Position numbers and translations under genes: made by a program. DNA of 64,000 bases from Chitinophaga rupis (GTDB lineage: Bacteria > Bacteroidota > Bacteroidia > Chitinophagales > Chitinophagaceae), in contig NZ_FOBB01000004.1 of NCBI RefSeq assembly GCF_900109685.1, positions 619,651 through 683,650 of the forward strand. The letters are read 5' to 3'. Shown here in pieces: positions 33,611 to 44,700 of this stretch (positions within the stretch are counted from its first letter, which is position 1; every line of letters begins with the position of its first letter). The notes under the pieces are model-generated. The model was not told where the DNA came from, did no database searches, and saw only the letters and a program-made list of their open reading frames with translations.

Positions 33611-35989
33611 TTATTCGGTCTTTAAACTTTTTATAGGATTAGACAGCGCTGCTTTAATACTTTGATAGCTTACGGTTAACAATGTAATGATGATAGCGCC
33701 GCTGCCGGTTAACGCAAAGATCCACCAGGACATATTGGTGCGGTAGGTATAGTGCTGCAGCCAGTTATGCATAAAGAAGTAAGCCGCAGGCGTGGCAATG
33801 CACAGCGCAATGATCACCAGCATCACAAAATCTTTTGACAGCAGGCTCCATAAATTAAATACCGTAGCGCCCAGCAGCCTGCGGATACCTATTTCCTTCA
33901 CACGCTGCTCTGCCATGAAAGAGGCCATTCCAAACAATCCCAGGGCAGATATGAAAAGCGCCAGCACCGTAAAGAATACAGACAGCTTGCCGATACGTTT
34001 TTCATATGTAAACTTGGAAGCATAATCTTCATCCACGAACTGGTAGCTGAACGGCTCTGCCGGGGAATACTTTGCGCACACGGCTTGCAGCCTGCCCAGC
34101 GCAGTTGCAAGGCTTAATTTCGGATTAAGCCGGATATTCAGAATGCCACCGTCATCATTTCCCTTAATATGAAAAACACTTTGTTTTACAGGTTCATAAG
34201 GGTTTTCCATTACTACATCATTTACTACACCCAAAATAGTAAAGGACCTGCCTCCCCACTTTATAACCTCACCAACCGGGTTTTTAAGCCCCATGTATTT
34301 AACAGCGGTTTCATTTAATATCAATCCAAAGGTGTCTGCAGCAAAGCTGGCAGAAAAATCCCGTCCTGCTTTTAATTGCCAGCCTACGGTTTTACCGTAT
34401 TCAGTAGTTACGCCAATGGTATTAAAAGTTGCTTTCTCATTGGGGTCTTTTCCCTGCCAATCAAAGGAATTATCATAATGATCGTTTTCAGTAATAGGTG
34501 TATTGGATTCGGCCATTTCTGTGATAACACCGGATGCAAGCAGCTCATTACGCATAGCGGCAAAACTATTGTGATAATTCGCTGTGCGCATAATGATGGT
34601 GATCAACCCTTCCCGGCTATAACCGATAGGGCGGTTCTGTATATACTGCACCTGACGGAAAACAACTATAGTAGCGATCATTAAAACAATAGAAACCGTA
34701 AACTGCAGCACTACCAGTGTTTTGCGGGGCACAGCAGCAAAAGGACCGGCCCTGAAAGTTCCCTTTAATACTTTTACCGGTTTAAAGGCAGACAGGTAAA
34801 AAGCCGGGTAGCTGCCTGCAAGCAGCCCTGTAATAATAGTAAAGCCTATACAGGCAGCCCAGAAATAAGGATTTGCCCAGGCAATGGATATTTGTTTTCC
34901 AGCCACCAGGTTAAAGAACGGCAGCAGCGATATTAGTAACAGTAATGCACACACGAATGATAGAAACGACGCCAGCAATGATTCCAGGAAGAACTGGTTT
35001 ATTAACTGGCTACGCTGGGAGCCAACTGCTTTACGGATCCCTACTTCTTTTGCACGTTTTTCACTCCGCGCAGTGCTCAGGTTCATAAAGTTGATACAGG
35101 CCAGCAGTAATACAAATATGCCGATGATACCGAATAGCCATACATATTGTATAGCTCCGCCTGTATTTACACCATTTTTAAAATCGGCATACAAATGCCA
35201 TTTACTCATGGGCTGCAAAAAGAGCTCACTGTTTACTTTGGCTTCCTCCTTACTTAGCCGGGCCTGCTTAACGCTTTTAATTTTTGCAGATACTTTATCT
35301 ATATCTGCCTTATCAGCCAGCTGTACAAAGATCTGGAAAGAGTTGTTGTTCCAGTTATCCTCATTGCCCTGTGTCCAGCTGGTAAGGTCAAAGAATGGCG
35401 CAATAAATTTCACCTCTTTGAAACTACTGTTAAGCGGCAGGTCTTCGTACACACCGGTAACCGTTTCAACAAGATCTTCATTTATCTTTACTATTTTCCC
35501 TATAGGATCAGCATCACCAAAAAGCGATTTTGCCAGGGATTGGGAAAGCAGGATGGTAGAATGTTCTTTAAGGGCCGACCTGGTGCCTTTCAGCATATTG
35601 AGCGTAAGCAGGTCCGGCGCTCCCTGTTGCATAAAGTTACCCTGCAAGCCCACCCGTTTATCGCCCGCGCTAACAAGTGAGTTCATGCTCCAGGAAGAAA
35701 GCACCACCTGTTTAAAATCACTGCCATAGGTTGTTCTAAGCTCATTGCCCAGGGGGATGGGAACACCTACACCGGTATTTACCCTCCCATTGAAGGTTTC
35801 ATGCTGCATTACATGTGCAATGCGGTCGTAATGCTGATGATACTTATCAAAAGACAATTCATCCCAAATCCATAACCCGATTAATATTGCCACGGCCATG
35901 CCTGCAGACAGCCCAATAATATTAATGACCGAAAACACCTTGTTCTTCACAAGGTTGCGGAAAGCGGCTTTGAAATAGCTTTTAAACAT
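33611..35989 (-). CDS. ABC transporter permease, FtsX/MacB type
   Basis: A 792-aa inner-membrane protein with the layout of large Bacteroidota MacB-like permeases: a membrane helix near the N-terminus (VFSVINIIGLSAGMAVAILIG), a periplasmic domain (MacB_PCD) up to about residue 240, three helices around 285-400 with the LSTARSEKRAKEVGIRKAVG FtsX motif, a second periplasmic domain and three C-terminal helices (EQRVKEIGIRRLLGATV). Such proteins need a partner ATPase, which is not beside it. They usually drive efflux or mechanotransmission. It is monocistronic and seems unrelated to the two flanking glycan loci. Confidence 0.9.
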   Translation of the reverse strand: MFKSYFKAAFRNLVKNKVFSVINIIGLSAGMAVAILIGLWIWDELSFDKYHQHYDRIAHVMQHETFNGRVNTGVGVPIPLGNELRTTYGSDFKQVVLSSWSMNSLVSAGDKRVGLQGNFMQQGAPDLLTLNMLKGTRSALKEHSTILLSQSLAKSLFGDADPIGKIVKINEDLVETVTGVYEDLPLNSSFKEVKFIAPFFDLTSWTQGNEDNWNNNSFQIFVQLADKADIDKVSAKIKSVKQARLSKEEAKVNSELFLQPMSKWHLYADFKNGVNTGGAIQYVWLFGIIGIFVLLLACINFMNLSTARSEKRAKEVGIRKAVGSQRSQLINQFFLESLLASFLSFVCALLLLISLLPFFNLVAGKQISIAWANPYFWAACIGFTIITGLLAGSYPAFYLSAFKPVKVLKGTFRAGPFAAVPRKTLVVLQFTVSIVLMIATIVVFRQVQYIQNRPIGYSREGLITIIMRTANYHNSFAAMRNELLASGVITEMAESNTPITENDHYDNSFDWQGKDPNEKATFNTIGVTTEYGKTVGWQLKAGRDFSASFAADTFGLILNETAVKYMGLKNPVGEVIKWGGRSFTILGVVNDVVMENPYEPVKQSVFHIKGNDDGGILNIRLNPKLSLATALGRLQAVCAKYSPAEPFSYQFVDEDYASKFTYEKRIGKLSVFFTVLALFISALGLFGMASFMAEQRVKEIGIRRLLGATVFNLWSLLSKDFVMLVIIALCIATPAAYFFMHNWLQHYTYRTNMSWWIFALTGSGAIIITLLTVSYQSIKAALSNPIKSLKTE

Positions 35990-36107
35990 AGGGAGTGATA
36001 TTAGTTGTTACAAAAGCGGTAAGCTTTCGTTCCAAGTAATATACCAGTGTAATGTTTAGTTACAAGCTAAACATTTAGATATTTATTTATATTAAATATG
36101 TCCGTTT

Positions 36108-38864
36108 TTAATACAGTGGCTGTCCGGTATTAAGTGGGCTATTTTTTTTTAAGGGCACCAGTCTTACCGGCCCTAATAACCCGGAAGGCGCCGGCGCCCA
36201 GTTAGCAGCGGAAAAAGGCTGGTAAAATACATTCACAAAATTGATCTCATAAAAAATGCGCCACTCCTTCCCTTTCCTATCGTAATCGGCTATACGGTTT
36301 GCTGGCAGGTTGATCACTTCCACTTCCAGCACATTTTTTCCCGGCTGAAGGTATTTGCCAATACGTGTGCTGAAAGGCAGCGCCCATAAGGTATCCAGCG
36401 GCCGGCCATTAACTGTTATGTGCGCGCTTTCCCGCACATCGCCCAGCTCCAGCAGCCAGTCATCTGCAATAACTGTGGGTTTATCAAAGCTAATGCGATA
36501 GCGCGCTGCACCTGCATAGGTTTTGGCAGCGCTATCCGGCAGCTGCGTCCAGGAGTATAAGCTATCCAATGTAAAGGTTTTGGCAATAGCGGGCGTAGTA
36601 TCCGTAAAGGCCAGCTCCCATTTACCCGCAAGCGGCTGCGCTTTACCCGCCGGCTGCCAGTAAGCCCATGCAGGCCCCTGTAAAGGATGCGCAGCATTGG
36701 ATGTTTTCAGGATCAGTGATTCACCGGCCTTTAGCTGCACATGTACTGCCGCCTTACCTTGCTGCTGGCGAAGCTGTGCAAGCCCGCTGTTGCCGGTGTA
36801 TGCATCAAACCAGGCCGCGGAAGCAGCGGCTGTGCCTAATGTTACCCAGCCATCAAAATCACCGGCCTGCTGGTTGGCTATCATGTAATAATGACCACTG
36901 GCATGCCTGCGGCGGGTGAACCGTAAGCCGCTATCCACCATGGTTTCCCGGGTTGCGGGCAGCTGTTTTTCCAGGGCTGCGGTAGTAGTGACCTTATTGT
37001 TCAATGACTGCTTTAATTGGGTGAATGCCTGCCTGCCCTCTTTCAAATGCGCCAGTCCGGGTACATCTTTAGGTAAATGATCCAGGAATATTATAACGGC
37101 GCCGGCTTTTGCCAGCTTGCTTAATTGCTGCAAAGTAGCCAGCGGCATATATTCACAGGCCGGTACAACAATGGTGCGGTAATGGTTACCGGTGGTTTGT
37201 ATCTGGCCATTGGCTACTTTAGTTTGCTGCAGCTGCCGGTCAGAGATAAAATCTACGTTATAACCCTTATCTACCAACGTAGTGGCCACATCATAGAACG
37301 GGAAAGGCTTCATCCATTCCGAAGTTTTACCGATCACAAACTGGTAGTAACGGTCGCTCATAGGCGACTGCCATACATCATACACGGGCCAGTACAACAG
37401 GATATCATTGTCCGCTTCTCCATCCTGTAAAAAAGATTGCGTGCGGGTAATATAACCTGTGAACGCCGGCATATACCGCCAGAAGGTGTTATAGGGCGAA
37501 AACTCCACCGATGCATAGAACAGCCATCCCGGCCAGGGTGCGCCTTTGGGAGAATAAGGCGTACCATGAAATAACACATGGTTTATACCGGACAGCAACA
37601 GGTTATCCAGCTCCGGCCGGCATTGCGATAAGGGTGTTTTGAAATGTTCCGTTAGCCAGGTAAAGGTCTCTGCAGATACATATTTTTTACCCGTTACATG
37701 CGCTGCCGAAGCGGCAAACCGCAGCATCAGCGGGTTGGATTCTGTATGCCGGATCTCGTTGGTATCAATATGCAGACCCGGTATATTGAAATGGGTAGTG
37801 CCGAATGATTCGCACTCCGGTACATCCACAGCAGCATACAGGTCCAGCAGGTTGGCGGGCGAGCCATGCGCCTGGTTGCGTGTAGTGCTGCCCATTTTAT
37901 GCGCCCAGCTTACCCAGTTATGCGTAAAATTTTCCAGCAGCATATCAGACATGGTTACACGATAATCGTTCACCACCCGGCGTACCGTATCCGGATCGCC
38001 ATGCCCCAGGAAAGCCGGCAAATAGTCTTCCAGCCGGTATCCCCTGCGCTGTGCAAACTCCTGCAACAGGTCGGCCGACCAGTCGGCCCCAAACACTTCA
38101 TAAGAGTCATTGAAAAAGGTATGTGGTACGGGCGCTTTTGTTTTTTCAAATGCCCTGCTAAAACCCTGCAGGTATTCCGTTACCACTCTTTTTGAAAAGT
38201 GGTCCATTACCCAGCCTTCCCCACCCGGTGAGGCACGTTTTACCTTTTGGCCGGTTTTACCATTGAACAGCGCTATCAGCTGCCAGCTGCCGGCAGGTGC
38301 GGTCCATTGTAAAATACCGGCGGCGTTAACCTTTGCAGTCAGGTTCAGTCGCTGCCCCTGCGCGCCATAGGCCATGAGCGCCTGCAATGGCGCAGGTGGT
38401 TGCTTTTCCTTTATAGCTGCTTTTATAGGCTCTTTTAAGGATTGCCCTGCCTGCAGGGTATATTCTTTAAAATATACTTTACCGGCTGCATCTTCCAGCG
38501 GAATACCAGGGCCGCCGAAGGGCCAGCCGGTGCCGGTGTTCATATCTACGGTCATGCCTAAACGGCTGCTTTCATGAATGGTGTAACCCAGCATTTGCAT
38601 CCAGTGAGGTGATAAAAAATCGATGAACTTATTTTCAAATCCCCTGGTGCCGTAAATAGGCGTGATCTCAACCCCGCCAATGCCCGCCTGCTGCATAGCC
38701 TGTAAGCTATAGGCCAGGCCGGGTGTATCCACCGCATTTCCCAGCCACCACCAGCGCGTCCAGGGACGGGTTTCTTTTTGAATAGGTGGCCATTGCAATC
38801 CCTGGCCCATCACCAGGTAACAACAACTTAGCAAACAGGCGGTTAATAATCCGGTCTTTTTCAT
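36108..38864 (-). CDS. GH106 alpha-L-rhamnosidase
   Basis: A 918-aa exported enzyme (MKKTGLLTACLLSCCYLVMG). The GH106 hallmark opening is clear (RPWTRWWWLGNAVD, then GIGGVEITPIYGTRGFEN), followed by LGMTVDMNTGTGWPFGGP, FNDSYEVFGADW and the barrel segment with RNQAHGSPANLLDLYAA. The C-terminal part holds beta-sandwich domains, including a galactose-binding-like end (WLLELGDVRESAHITVNGRP). GH106 enzymes remove terminal alpha-L-rhamnose from pectins such as RG-I, RG-II or other glycans. It is the last gene of the leftward set with the SusC-SusD pair, although a gap of 153 bp separates it from the next gene upstream. Confidence 0.92.
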   Translation of the reverse strand: MKKTGLLTACLLSCCYLVMGQGLQWPPIQKETRPWTRWWWLGNAVDTPGLAYSLQAMQQAGIGGVEITPIYGTRGFENKFIDFLSPHWMQMLGYTIHESSRLGMTVDMNTGTGWPFGGPGIPLEDAAGKVYFKEYTLQAGQSLKEPIKAAIKEKQPPAPLQALMAYGAQGQRLNLTAKVNAAGILQWTAPAGSWQLIALFNGKTGQKVKRASPGGEGWVMDHFSKRVVTEYLQGFSRAFEKTKAPVPHTFFNDSYEVFGADWSADLLQEFAQRRGYRLEDYLPAFLGHGDPDTVRRVVNDYRVTMSDMLLENFTHNWVSWAHKMGSTTRNQAHGSPANLLDLYAAVDVPECESFGTTHFNIPGLHIDTNEIRHTESNPLMLRFAASAAHVTGKKYVSAETFTWLTEHFKTPLSQCRPELDNLLLSGINHVLFHGTPYSPKGAPWPGWLFYASVEFSPYNTFWRYMPAFTGYITRTQSFLQDGEADNDILLYWPVYDVWQSPMSDRYYQFVIGKTSEWMKPFPFYDVATTLVDKGYNVDFISDRQLQQTKVANGQIQTTGNHYRTIVVPACEYMPLATLQQLSKLAKAGAVIIFLDHLPKDVPGLAHLKEGRQAFTQLKQSLNNKVTTTAALEKQLPATRETMVDSGLRFTRRRHASGHYYMIANQQAGDFDGWVTLGTAAASAAWFDAYTGNSGLAQLRQQQGKAAVHVQLKAGESLILKTSNAAHPLQGPAWAYWQPAGKAQPLAGKWELAFTDTTPAIAKTFTLDSLYSWTQLPDSAAKTYAGAARYRISFDKPTVIADDWLLELGDVRESAHITVNGRPLDTLWALPFSTRIGKYLQPGKNVLEVEVINLPANRIADYDRKGKEWRIFYEINFVNVFYQPFSAANWAPAPSGLLGPVRLVPLKKNSPLNTGQPLY

Positions 38865-39017
38865 TCGTTCATATTTATCTCGTAGTTCTTTGTCTTTTAA
38901 TTTATCTCGATGGACCTCCTTCGTCGGTCTGTCTTTTCAAAAGTCGAATGGAACCTCGCATGAATGTTCCCTGTGTATGGTAAAATTTCTCATGCCTGGT
39001 TTCATAACGTATCCGAG

Positions 39018-40085
39018 TTATTTTATCTTAAAAATAAAGGCAGAAGCGGTCATGTATTGCCCGCCCTGCGCAGCGGTGAACAGGTAGGCAGGTTTACCTT
39101 TATGCATTAACAGCTGCGGTCTTTCAAACCGGCCATAACGTTTCAGGTGCGGGGCCGGCGGTGGTTCCTGTATGTAGTGGGCTGCATCGTAATAAGCAAT
39201 GGATGGCGTAGTCCAATGCAGCCCGTCCTTTGCTTCCATATACAAGCCTACCTTTTGACTATATACACCCATATCCCGCGCCAGCATTTTAAAACGGTCC
39301 TGCTCATACCACACAAAAGCATCTTCCAGCTGTTTGTTATCCCCTAATTTAGAAAAATCTATCACCGGGTTTTGCGCATATTTATGAAAAGGGCCTTCCG
39401 GCTTGCTCGCAATCGCTAGTCCATACTTGCGGTTGCCACGGATGGCAGCGCCTGCATCCCGCTCATAATCGGCCGTATTCCATGATTTGTAGTATAACCA
39501 GTAATCCCCATTGGGATGATGCACCAGCGAGGGATTAGTGGTGCAATGATCATCCCAGGCGCCGGTAGCGCCCGGTTCCAGGATAGGCGTTTCACTACGC
39601 TGCCAGGGACCTTCCAGGCTGTCTGCAACGGCAAGGCCTATACGTTTGGTATTGGTTTTACCATTGGAGTTACCCATATAATACAAATGATAGCGGTTGC
39701 CAAGCTTTCGTATATGCGGATTATGGCAGGTAGTAGCATCCCAAAAGCCGGGACGTGGGGACAGTACTGTATCCACATACTCAAACTTTCCCTCGGGATG
39801 GTCCGCTACTGCATGCGCAATTTCGGAACTATTGATCCAGCCGCCCATCCCTTTTGCTGCCGGCCAGCGGGAAAAGAATACATGGATCTTTCCATCCGGC
39901 CCTTCAATGGGGCTGTTACACCATACATACCAGTCCTTCATCTCCAGCGCACGACCTACGGGCTGCAGATGTTTGCTGAATTCAGACACAGGCGCAGGAG
40001 CACCATTTGCATGGTAGTGCGCCAGGAGCCTTGCAGATATAAATGAACTACCAAGGGTGGAGAGGAAGGTTCTTCGTGTAAACAT
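39018..40085 (-). CDS. Tat-exported five-bladed beta-propeller glycoside hydrolase, GH43/GH117-like
   Basis: A 355-aa protein with a Tat-type signal (RRTFLSTLGSSF; alternative start three codons earlier). The mature part repeats the propeller pattern of GH43, GH62 and GH117-like proteins: NSPIEGPDGKIHVFFSRW, CHNPHIRKLGNRYHLYYMG, TTNPSLVHHPNGDYWLYYK, LEDAFVWYEQDRFKMLARD. Acidic residues in the first, third and fourth blades (DGK, NPSL, EDAF) could be catalytic, but I cannot name the family. It lies between SusD and GH106 and is separated from SusD by an inverted repeat. It probably removes a side-chain sugar of the same glycan. Confidence 0.8.
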   Translation of the reverse strand: MFTRRTFLSTLGSSFISARLLAHYHANGAPAPVSEFSKHLQPVGRALEMKDWYVWCNSPIEGPDGKIHVFFSRWPAAKGMGGWINSSEIAHAVADHPEGKFEYVDTVLSPRPGFWDATTCHNPHIRKLGNRYHLYYMGNSNGKTNTKRIGLAVADSLEGPWQRSETPILEPGATGAWDDHCTTNPSLVHHPNGDYWLYYKSWNTADYERDAGAAIRGNRKYGLAIASKPEGPFHKYAQNPVIDFSKLGDNKQLEDAFVWYEQDRFKMLARDMGVYSQKVGLYMEAKDGLHWTTPSIAYYDAAHYIQEPPPAPHLKRYGRFERPQLLMHKGKPAYLFTAAQGGQYMTASAFIFKIK

Positions 40086-40101
40086 TATTTTCACAATTTT
40101 A

Positions 40102-40297
40102 AATTACGAATTGTCAATTACGAATTACGATCCGCCGAAGCGGAACATAAATGCCATTGAAAAGACATTACGAATATGCATAATTAAAATGCAGCGGTTT
40201 AATGAGGCGATTGTTATTGATGATCATGCTTTCCAATGAAGTTTATGAGCTCCCGCACCACTCAATTCGTAATTCGTAACTGACTAATTCGTAATTA
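40102..40297. repeat. Inverted repeat built from AATTACGAATT words
   Basis: The left arm (40102-40130) and right arm (40266-40297) pair with one mismatch and one inserted base, and share the AATTACGAATT word with the repeat at 24793-24904. The right arm ends next to the SusD stop codon (40300-40302). The 135-nt centre shows no gene. It lies between SusD and the propeller hydrolase in the direction of transcription. Confidence 0.82.
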
Positions 40298-40299
40298 AC

Positions 40300-41787
40300 T
40301 CAATATCCTGCGTTCTGATCATACAAGCCTGGTTTGATATTGATCTCCGTTTGCGGTACGGGATATAAGATAAACTCATTTTTCATGGGCTTCATTACTT
40401 TCTTTTCATCTTCCTTCGCCATCCAGGCATTCATTACAGTTACTGCCTTGCCGGTACGTACCAGGTCGTGCCAGCGCAGGCCTTCAGCGGCAAACTCACG
40501 GCGGCGCTCTTCCAGCAGGGTATCTGCATTTACACCGGTAATGGCCGCCAGCCCTGCACGGGTGCGTACCTGGTTTACAATATCATCCACGGCTGTCTGG
40601 CTGCCGCCGGTATGCAATAAGGTTTCTGCATACATCAGCAGCACATCGGTATAGCGCAGCACCGGCTGGTTAATGCCCCAGTCGCGCAGATCAACGCCAT
40701 AACGTTTAGGATCCAGGAACTTTTTGAAATAGTTCTGGTTTACAAAGTTGCCATTCTCATCTGTAAAGCCCTGTATCACGTTAAAGGTTAAACGCACATC
40801 ACCGGCCGGGTAGCTGCTAATGAGATCATTGGACACATACTTAAAATCATTGCCACTGGCTACCGGGATCTTGTTTGCGCGCATATAGCTGCCAGGCAGC
40901 ATTTCCGCAGGTATTACCGTACCGGTGCCGGTACCGCCGCTTTTAAATTGCACCTCGAACACAGATTCCGAATTGTTCTCATTATCGTAGCTGAAGATCT
41001 GCGCATAGTTATTAATGAAAACATACTTACCGCTGTTGATGATCTCTAACAGCAGGTCGCGTGCTTTGGCATATTCATTGGAATTTAACACCGGGCCTTT
41101 ATCCAGCAGCACCGGGCCGGAGCGGGTTAAATACACCCGTGCTAAAATACCTTTAGCTGCATACAGGGTAGCCCGGCCTTTACTGGCGCCGCTATAAGAA
41201 GCAGGCAGCAATTGCGCTGCACTTTCCAGGTCAGCAATGATCAGGTCATAAATTTCCTGTACGCTTGCACGGTTAATACTTTGTGCGGCCGTAACGTTAA
41301 CCAGGTGCTCTATTTTAGGCACGCCGCCAAAGAAACGTACCAGGTCAAAGTACATGAGCGCGCGTATGAACTTTGCTTCGCCGGTGAACTGGTTGCGAAC
41401 CGTTTCATCCGGCACCTTATCTGCACTGATATTATCCAGCACGGAATTGCAGCGCATAATGGTATTATAACAATCGCTCCATGCGCTGGACATGAGTGCA
41501 TTGGAAGAATTAACGGTAAAATTATTCACCGGGTTCCAGTCGTAGGTACCTCCTTCTCCCGGCACGTACATATTATCTGACCGTATTTCCGACAAAAAAA
41601 GATGACGGGTAGGATAAGTGGACAGCCCGTTATAAGCCGCATTCACAGCCTGCTCAAAGTCCTGCTGATTGCGGTAAAAGTTCACCACGCTGGGATCGGA
41701 AATGGGTTTTACATCCAGCTTACCGGTACAGCTGCCTAAGAGGAATGCCACGGTAACAACACCTAATATTTTAAGTAACTGTTGCAT
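40300..41787 (-). CDS. SusD-family glycan-binding outer-membrane lipoprotein, second locus
   Basis: A 495-aa lipoprotein (MQQLLKILGVVTVAFLLGSC, lipidated Cys20). SusD/RagB features include helices such as GEAKFIRALMYFDLVRFFGGVPK and the C-terminal LLEERRREFAAEGLRWHDLVRTGK. The start at 41787 is chosen because it opens the lipoprotein signal and lies 4 bp after the SusC stop; a frame open for 53 more codons upstream has no signal. It pairs with the SusC at 41792-44938. Confidence 0.95.
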   Translation of the reverse strand: MQQLLKILGVVTVAFLLGSCTGKLDVKPISDPSVVNFYRNQQDFEQAVNAAYNGLSTYPTRHLFLSEIRSDNMYVPGEGGTYDWNPVNNFTVNSSNALMSSAWSDCYNTIMRCNSVLDNISADKVPDETVRNQFTGEAKFIRALMYFDLVRFFGGVPKIEHLVNVTAAQSINRASVQEIYDLIIADLESAAQLLPASYSGASKGRATLYAAKGILARVYLTRSGPVLLDKGPVLNSNEYAKARDLLLEIINSGKYVFINNYAQIFSYDNENNSESVFEVQFKSGGTGTGTVIPAEMLPGSYMRANKIPVASGNDFKYVSNDLISSYPAGDVRLTFNVIQGFTDENGNFVNQNYFKKFLDPKRYGVDLRDWGINQPVLRYTDVLLMYAETLLHTGGSQTAVDDIVNQVRTRAGLAAITGVNADTLLEERRREFAAEGLRWHDLVRTGKAVTVMNAWMAKEDEKKVMKPMKNEFILYPVPQTEINIKPGLYDQNAGY

Positions 41788-41791
41788 AGGA

Positions 41792-44700
41792 TCAGAATGA
41801 AATGTTAAGACCAAGAATGTAAGATTTTGCCAAGGGAAATGCGCCATAATCATCCCCCGAATCATTGATAGCTTCCGGGTTAAAGCCGCCATTGTAATGA
41901 TCCTTACCCCACACATTTTCTGCCGACATATAAATGCGGCCGCCATTTACACCGGGAATATGTTTCAGCAAACGCGATAAATTATATCCCAGCGTAACGG
42001 TGCGCAAACGGAAATAGCTGGCATTGTATAACCAGCGGGAATCCTTCAGGCGCCCGTACTTGATAGGATTGGCCTTGGGTACAATGCCATTGCCAGGATC
42101 TGCTTCGGAACGCCAGCGATCCCGCCAGATACCCAGTGAATTATCTGAAATACCGCTGCCCTGCCGGTCAATAGCGCGGCCAAACGTAGAATAGATCTTA
42201 TTGCCCCACTGCCCCTGGAACAGGAAGCTGAGATCAAACCCTTTGTAATTGAAATTATTGGTGATGCCCCAAACATAAGTAGGGTCAGGTTGTCCCAGGA
42301 TCACCGCATCTTTTACATCAATCACTTTATCGTTGTTAGCATCAAGATATTTGGGATCACCAGCTTCCTCACCAGGTATAATGGTGCTGGATGCCGCTTC
42401 TGCAGCTGTTTTCAGGATACCAATATTTTCCAGTACATAAAAAGCCCCAATGGGCTGGCCTACGGTAGTAATGTGATGGCCCATGTTATCGAAATTGCCG
42501 AAGATGATAGGCGTGTTGTTAGGCCCCAGCTGCAGCACTTTATTGGTGTTATGGCTCAGGTTCAGGTTAGTGGTCCATTCAAATGCGCCGGTAAAGTTGC
42601 GGGTGGAGAGCTCCAGCTCCCAGCCTTTATTGCGTACTTTACCAATGTTGGTAATAGCAGTGCTGAAACCCGTAACGGCTGCCACCGGTATGCTTAACAA
42701 CAGATCTGTATTCAGCTTGCGGTAATAATCAAATGAAAGGAAGATGCGGTTATCAAACAAGCCCAGGTCCAGCCCGGCATCTATGGTTTCTGATTTTTCC
42801 CAGCCCAGGTCAGGATTGGGAATGTTAGTAGCGGTTTGTCCTTTCACCAATGCACCTTCGCCAGTACCTAATACATAATTGGAAAAACCCAGCAAGCCTA
42901 TCTGGCTAAAATCGCCAATGTTATTATTTCCGGAAAGGCCCCAGCTGCCGCGTAATTTCAGCTCACTTACGGCGCCAATGCTTTTCATAAAAGGTTCTTC
43001 CAGCACCCGCCAGCCTGCAGATACAGCAGGGAAAACGCCCCATTTGGTATTAGCGCCAAAACGGGAAGAACCATCGCGGCGGATAGAGGCAGAAAGCAGG
43101 TATTTATCGCGGAAACCATACTGTACCCTGCCAAAGTAAGAGATGAGCACATTCTTTGTTTCGCGTGTATACGTGTCTGATAGTGTTAAGGTAGTAGCGC
43201 CATTGAGGGTATAAATATCATCGGTGCTGTAGTTGGAACCGCCGATGCGCGCTTCTTCAAAATTAGTCTGGTTAAAGGAATAACCGGCTACCGCTGCTAT
43301 ATCATGACTGCCAAAGGTTTTATTATACGATAGTGTGTTTTCATTTACCAGCGTGGTTTTCCGGAAAGTGCGGGAGGAGCCGGTACCCGGGTTCCCGTTC
43401 CTGATTATGCTGGGTGAAAATGCTTTACGGCGGTAATCTGCATTATCTATGTTCAGCGTGGATTTGAACACTAATCCATCAAACAATTTATAATCGCCAT
43501 AAATACTGCCTAAGGTACGCAGGGTGCGCTCTTCTCCCATCTGCTCCCGTAACACTGCCACAGGGCTTACGGTGGAGCTGGCCCACGCATACCGCGCATT
43601 GGGCACCACGCCGGTTTCCAGGCCCACGCTGTCTTCTACAATAGGCGTAGCGCTTACGGCTTTATGTAATTGCGCATCCTTACCTTCTGCACCGGGATCC
43701 GTAACTACGCCATAAGAAGGCGCCAGATTGAGGCCCAGGTTAATACGGTCATTTACCTTCAGGTTCACATTAGAGCGGAAAGAATATCTTTTATAACCAG
43801 TATAGATCACAATACCATCCTGGTTCAGGTAATCGCCGGAAATGCGGTAAGTAACCTTATCTGTACCGCCGGAAGCAGACAGCTGGTAGCTATGCACCAG
43901 GCCTTTTTGAAACAGCTCATCCTGCCAGTCAACATACCGCAAACCCGGGTGGCCCGGCTGGTACCAGCGTGCATCATAGATCTTGGAGAAATCAAAACCA
44001 CCCAGCTTTTGCCTGCGCACGGCAGGATCATCTGTGGCAAGGCGGCCCAGCGCAGGATTTACATAGTTATAATCAATGATCTCACGGGCACGGTCAATCC
44101 ATTCTTCGGCAGATAGCATGTCCAGCTTTTTCAGGGTTTGCTGCCAGCCCACGTAGGTATTGAACTCCATGCGGTTCCTGCCTGCCTTGCCGGATTTAGT
44201 GGTGATGATCACTACGCCGTTGGCTGCACGTGAACCGTAAATAGCCGCTGCAGAAGCATCCTTTAACACCTGCACGGAAGCAATATCATTAGGATTGATA
44301 TTATCCAGCGCAGAACCCTGCGAAAAACCGCCGCTGGCACTGGCGCTTGCTACTTCCAGCGGAAAACCATCTATCACATACAAAGGCTCTGTACCTGCAT
44401 TAATGGAGCCGGTGCCTCTTACCTTTATCTGGAAACCCTTACCGGGTGCGCCGCTGATCTGTTTTACCTGTACGCCTGCCATTTGCCCTACCAGCGCCTG
44501 GTCAACACGGGCAATGGGCCGCTCATCCAGGTGCTGCGCATTCAGCGTAGCAATAGCGCCGGTTACATTGGCTTTCTTTTGTGTGCCATAACCAACTACC
44601 AACACTTCATTCAGCCCCTGGTTACTCTTTAGCAGGTTCACTGTAATATTGCGTTTGTCCGATACCGTTACCTCCTTCGTTTCGTAACCCACATAAGTGA

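Noticed and set aside
33611..35989. Permease as part of a glycan locus
   Set aside because: It is opposite in strand to the first locus, bounded by a strong terminator, and lacks an ATPase or any sugar-linked feature.
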